Source of the DNA: Phoronis australis
Lineage: Eukaryota; Phoronida; Phoronidae
Assembly (NCBI GenBank): GCA_002633005.1
Contig: NMRA01000050.1
Span: 1,049,751 to 1,113,750 of the forward strand
Direction of reading: 5' to 3'
Length of the DNA stretch: 64,000 bases
Made by a program: the position numbers and the translations under genes. A model generated the notes under the pieces. It had not been told where the DNA came from, ran no database searches, and saw only the letters and a list, made by a program, of their open reading frames with translations. Positions 61,196-64,000 of the stretch are shown here, piece by piece. Each line of letters opens with the position of its first letter. Position 1 is the first letter of the stretch.

Positions 61196-62290
61196 ATAAG
61201 CAAAGGAAAACAGCCCCTATTTGCAGCGCCCTCATGTGGCCAAGTTATCTCTGCATTCACCACGACACCATGAATTTTTAATACGAAAATCACTACGCAC
61301 GCCAATAAAATATTAATGTACTATTAAATCAAAGCACAATACTTGCGTAACTCACTTTGGTATGTAGAGAAATTAAAAGACAAGGTTGGAGCCAAGTACA
61401 CGTGGGCTCCCGAAAATTGATTAAAAAGGGAAGTCCTAATTTGATTAGCACATCATAGATTTCTCGAAACGTTAATTAAAACGTGCATCCTGACGTCATA
61501 TATATGCAATGAGCCACCAAGAGGCTACAATGTTTTAACAACGGTAGAGATTTTGGCTCAATCAAGGAATCGTGAATAATTTTTCAGGAGTCCTGTATAA
61601 CATTAAAGGTTTTGTTCCTGTTTCAATTTTGTCTAAAAATGTCTGAGAACGATGTCTGTAGGAAAAATAAATGAGAAATTTGGTCGAAAAGTTCGTTTGA
61701 ATGCTTTGAAATTGTTGACTTTCTTGGAAGAACTCATGTGTATACCCTCTTCAGGTAAATGCCCGTCCTTGCCGAGGTTTAACATCCAGCAAAACGTGTG
61801 GTTTGGAGAGCGCACCATCAACCGCGGCATTCTTTGGGTGAGATTTTTGCTAATGTCACCTTTTTTACACATATTCACATGTACGGTAAGAAGCAGTCTA
61901 CAAGGATCTTACAAAGTTATCATCTGCCATTTGAAATAATCTTCGAAACATTTACTTCCAATAGTTAAGCATTTCTTGAAAAGCAACTTAAACCTAGACA
62001 CCGAATCCGTCTCAAAATTTCCTTTGCCATTGAAGGCTTGTGTGTGCGTCACTACACAACATGAACCTGTTACAAAAATTGACTGTGGCCCTTCATTTCA
62101 AATTTGAAGCCCGCTTTAATCCAGTAAAATGTTATACTGAATTTTTGTGAGAAAACCCAGTTTGTTAAACTTTGGTGTCAGTGAAGATTCATGATGCAGC
62201 AGCGGCCAATTTGCACTCTCAAGAAATATCTAGGAGCAGGCCCAATTTGGGGTCAGTTTAGAGGTAGACTTTGAATGTTGGCTTAGTGAT
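61196..62290. other. 3' flank with one possible orphan exon
   Basis: No complete gene. At 61679-61840 an open stretch ending at a GTGAGA donor resembles a minus strand stretch at 56495-56656; see findings. The rest shows nothing recognisable. Confidence 0.35.
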
Positions 62291-64000
62291 TTTTTTATGT
62301 ATTTATTATCATTTACAAACAATTACAAAAACAAACAAACAAATAAGTACACCATTCATTCACGCATGCACACCTCAGGAAGACCATTCTCATATTTCTT
62401 TTAAAGTAAATATCTTCTACATGTAGTTAACATGAACAATAAAATTTTCCCATTTCGCAGAGAAGCTGTCATATACAAAGTTTTTATATGCACTAAATTT
62501 TTCAACATTATAGTATTCATAAGTTTTTGTAACGAACTTGAGAAAATTAGGTATATTTTTGTGACACATCTCCTTGTAAATGAACTGTTTAGCTAGTAGA
62601 AGCAAAATGTTAAATAGAAAATCATGCGTCTTGTAAAGTCCAAGAATAAAACTATCGTAAGACAGACAGTTGGGAAGCTGAATGCGACACTTTTGAAGTA
62701 GCTTTCCGAATTCCTTCCAGAAATCTTCTACAAAGCTGAATTCCCAAAAAAGGTGTGACAGCGTCTCTGGAGCTTTATTAGAAAAGGAACATAGATCAGA
62801 ATCCCTAACACATATTTTGACTAAAAAGGTATTTGTTGCAATAATCCTGTGTAGTACTCTAAATTGGAACCATCTAATATGGGGATCCTTTGTAATTTTG
62901 TAAGGTAAAGCATATATTTTCTTCCAATCTAAACTATTTCCTAGCTCTATTTCCCATTTACACTCTGACTTAAGTTTGTTAACGTCATTGAAGACTGAAC
63001 AAATATGTCTACAACCCTTCAAATCTTTCCGTAAGTGAGTAATTGCTAAAGGCATGCAAGGAAAGTAGACATTAACATTTTTAAATTTACTTCGGAATAG
63101 ACCTTTTTGAAACCTTCTTAGAACAGAAAGATCACCATTACATTCTACAAAGTTGGTTTTCACATCGAACCTATTTTTCACATTGTTTAGACTAACAAAA
63201 TCACCATCAGAGGTATGCATATCTCTAATAAATCTTAAGCCTTTTACAAACCAATGCTTATAAAAAACACCTGTGCCCCCGATCTCCGAAGTTACTATTG
63301 AACCACAAAGGTTGATTAAAAAAGTCCTCTTTACTCGCAACAATTATTTTCTTGTGGAAAGATAACATACTTCCAAATACGTCGCGCTAGTAGGAATTAC
63401 CAATTAGAGTTAACTTCGACTTAATAAAGTCATCTCCAAATGAAGCAAAATTCTTTAAGAACGGGTAGAGTGAGTACAGTAATTCACCACTTTAAGACGC
63501 AGGGCTTTCAAGATATCTACGGGCCATAGCGAATTTCAAAGCTTTGCTGAAAGTATGCATATTAACCATTTGAATACCCCCTTGATCAAGTCCTAAACAG
63601 GCCGTAGTTCGTTTAATTTTATCATTACGGGCCTTCCATACAAATCTAAAAAATGTCGTATTCAATTCACCCAAGACTCACTGGTGGATTTGGTAAACTT
63701 GACAACAAAAAATTAATTTTAGAAATAGCTAAGGTTTTAATTCCCGTTACTCTACCAAACGGCGATAAATTTCGTCGACTCCAACTTTTTAGTAAAGACT
63801 TGATCTCGGTTATTCTTGCAGTGAAGTTCTTATGCGTCATACTATCCAATTGAGTGTCAAAATCCACCCCCAAAAATCTAAAAGATTTTTTTCCAAGACA
63901 GACTTTCTTTTGTAGGAATCACGTAATCACTAACAGTTTTGCTTCCAAACCATATGGCTTTTGTTTTATCCACATTCACTTGGAGACCGGAGACACTAGT
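62290..64000 (-). mobile_element. decayed non-LTR retrotransposon (LINE), 3' part
   Basis: On the minus strand from the window edge: the end of the reverse transcriptase (VNVDKTKAIWFGS, then FRFLGVDFDTQLDSM, then FGRVTGIKTLAISKINFLL). Next is FVWKARNDKIKRTTACLGLD. Then comes a 308-codon frame (63343-62417) with the WFQFRVLHRIIATNTFL segment and a C..C...H zinc-knuckle region (CVRDSDLC...LSHLF) typical of L1/Tx1-like elements. There is a frameshift in an A-run near 63890, another near 63670, and stops between 63490 and 63343. The 3' end has AATAAATACAT followed by an A-run near 62291-62310. It continues beyond the window. Confidence 0.8.

Noticed and set aside
1-64000. CRISPR arrays, bacterial operons, phage or integron structure.
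   Set aside because: The window is intron-rich animal DNA. The only regular short array, at 50460-50830, has no spacers.

Overview
The window is eukaryotic nuclear DNA from an animal, not a microbe. It has small exons with GT..AG borders, long introns, microsatellites, SINE, LINE and LTR remnants, DNA transposons and one assembly gap. The many TACATGTA and AGGCCT words and the gene content (tandem ankyrin exons, PAN plus CTHRC1-like domains) suggest a marine invertebrate such as a cephalochordate, hemichordate, echinoderm or mollusc. The sequence alone does not settle which. Three spliced genes, all on the + strand, can be built from exon phase.

Gene 1 (2514-7316, 5 exons, 136 aa) encodes a small secreted, mostly cationic protein with repeated LLG-type modules. 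I do not recognise it. Upstream, at 59-115, lie two histone-type 3' hairpins with compensatory base changes. From 8.3 to 15.4 kb is transposon debris: a hAT-like transposase tail, then a 6.8-kb element with inverted ends. That element holds a decayed gene of a large animal family with a PIN/FEN1-like nuclease core and a C-terminal CXC cysteine cluster, plausibly an Academ-type transposase.

Gene 2 (20307-48859, 14 exons, about 686 aa) fuses eight ankyrin-type repeats to a trypsin-like protease with an intact His-Asp-Ser triad and FAM111-like signatures. Its ankyrin exons were copied together with their introns. Its introns hold a probable solo LTR, tRNA-derived SINE pieces, a dispersed repeat, a MITE-like element, a second inverted-repeat element carrying another member of the PIN/CXC family (32.1-35.35 kb), and a third inverted-repeat element (44.8-48.3 kb).

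After a 60-bp minisatellite (50.46-50.83 kb) comes gene 3 (54214-61195, 4 exons, about 280 aa), a secreted PAN/apple-like protein with a CTHRC1-like C-terminal domain. Its third exon appears twice, but the 1.9-kb repeat abuts a 29-N gap on both sides and looks like two unmerged allelic contig ends. The window ends in a decayed non-LTR retrotransposon on the - strand (62.29-64.0 kb). The genes show no sign of acting in one pathway. The most notable points are the ankyrin-FAM111-like protease, the unknown secreted peptide gene, and two separate inverted-repeat elements carrying different members of one nuclease-like family.
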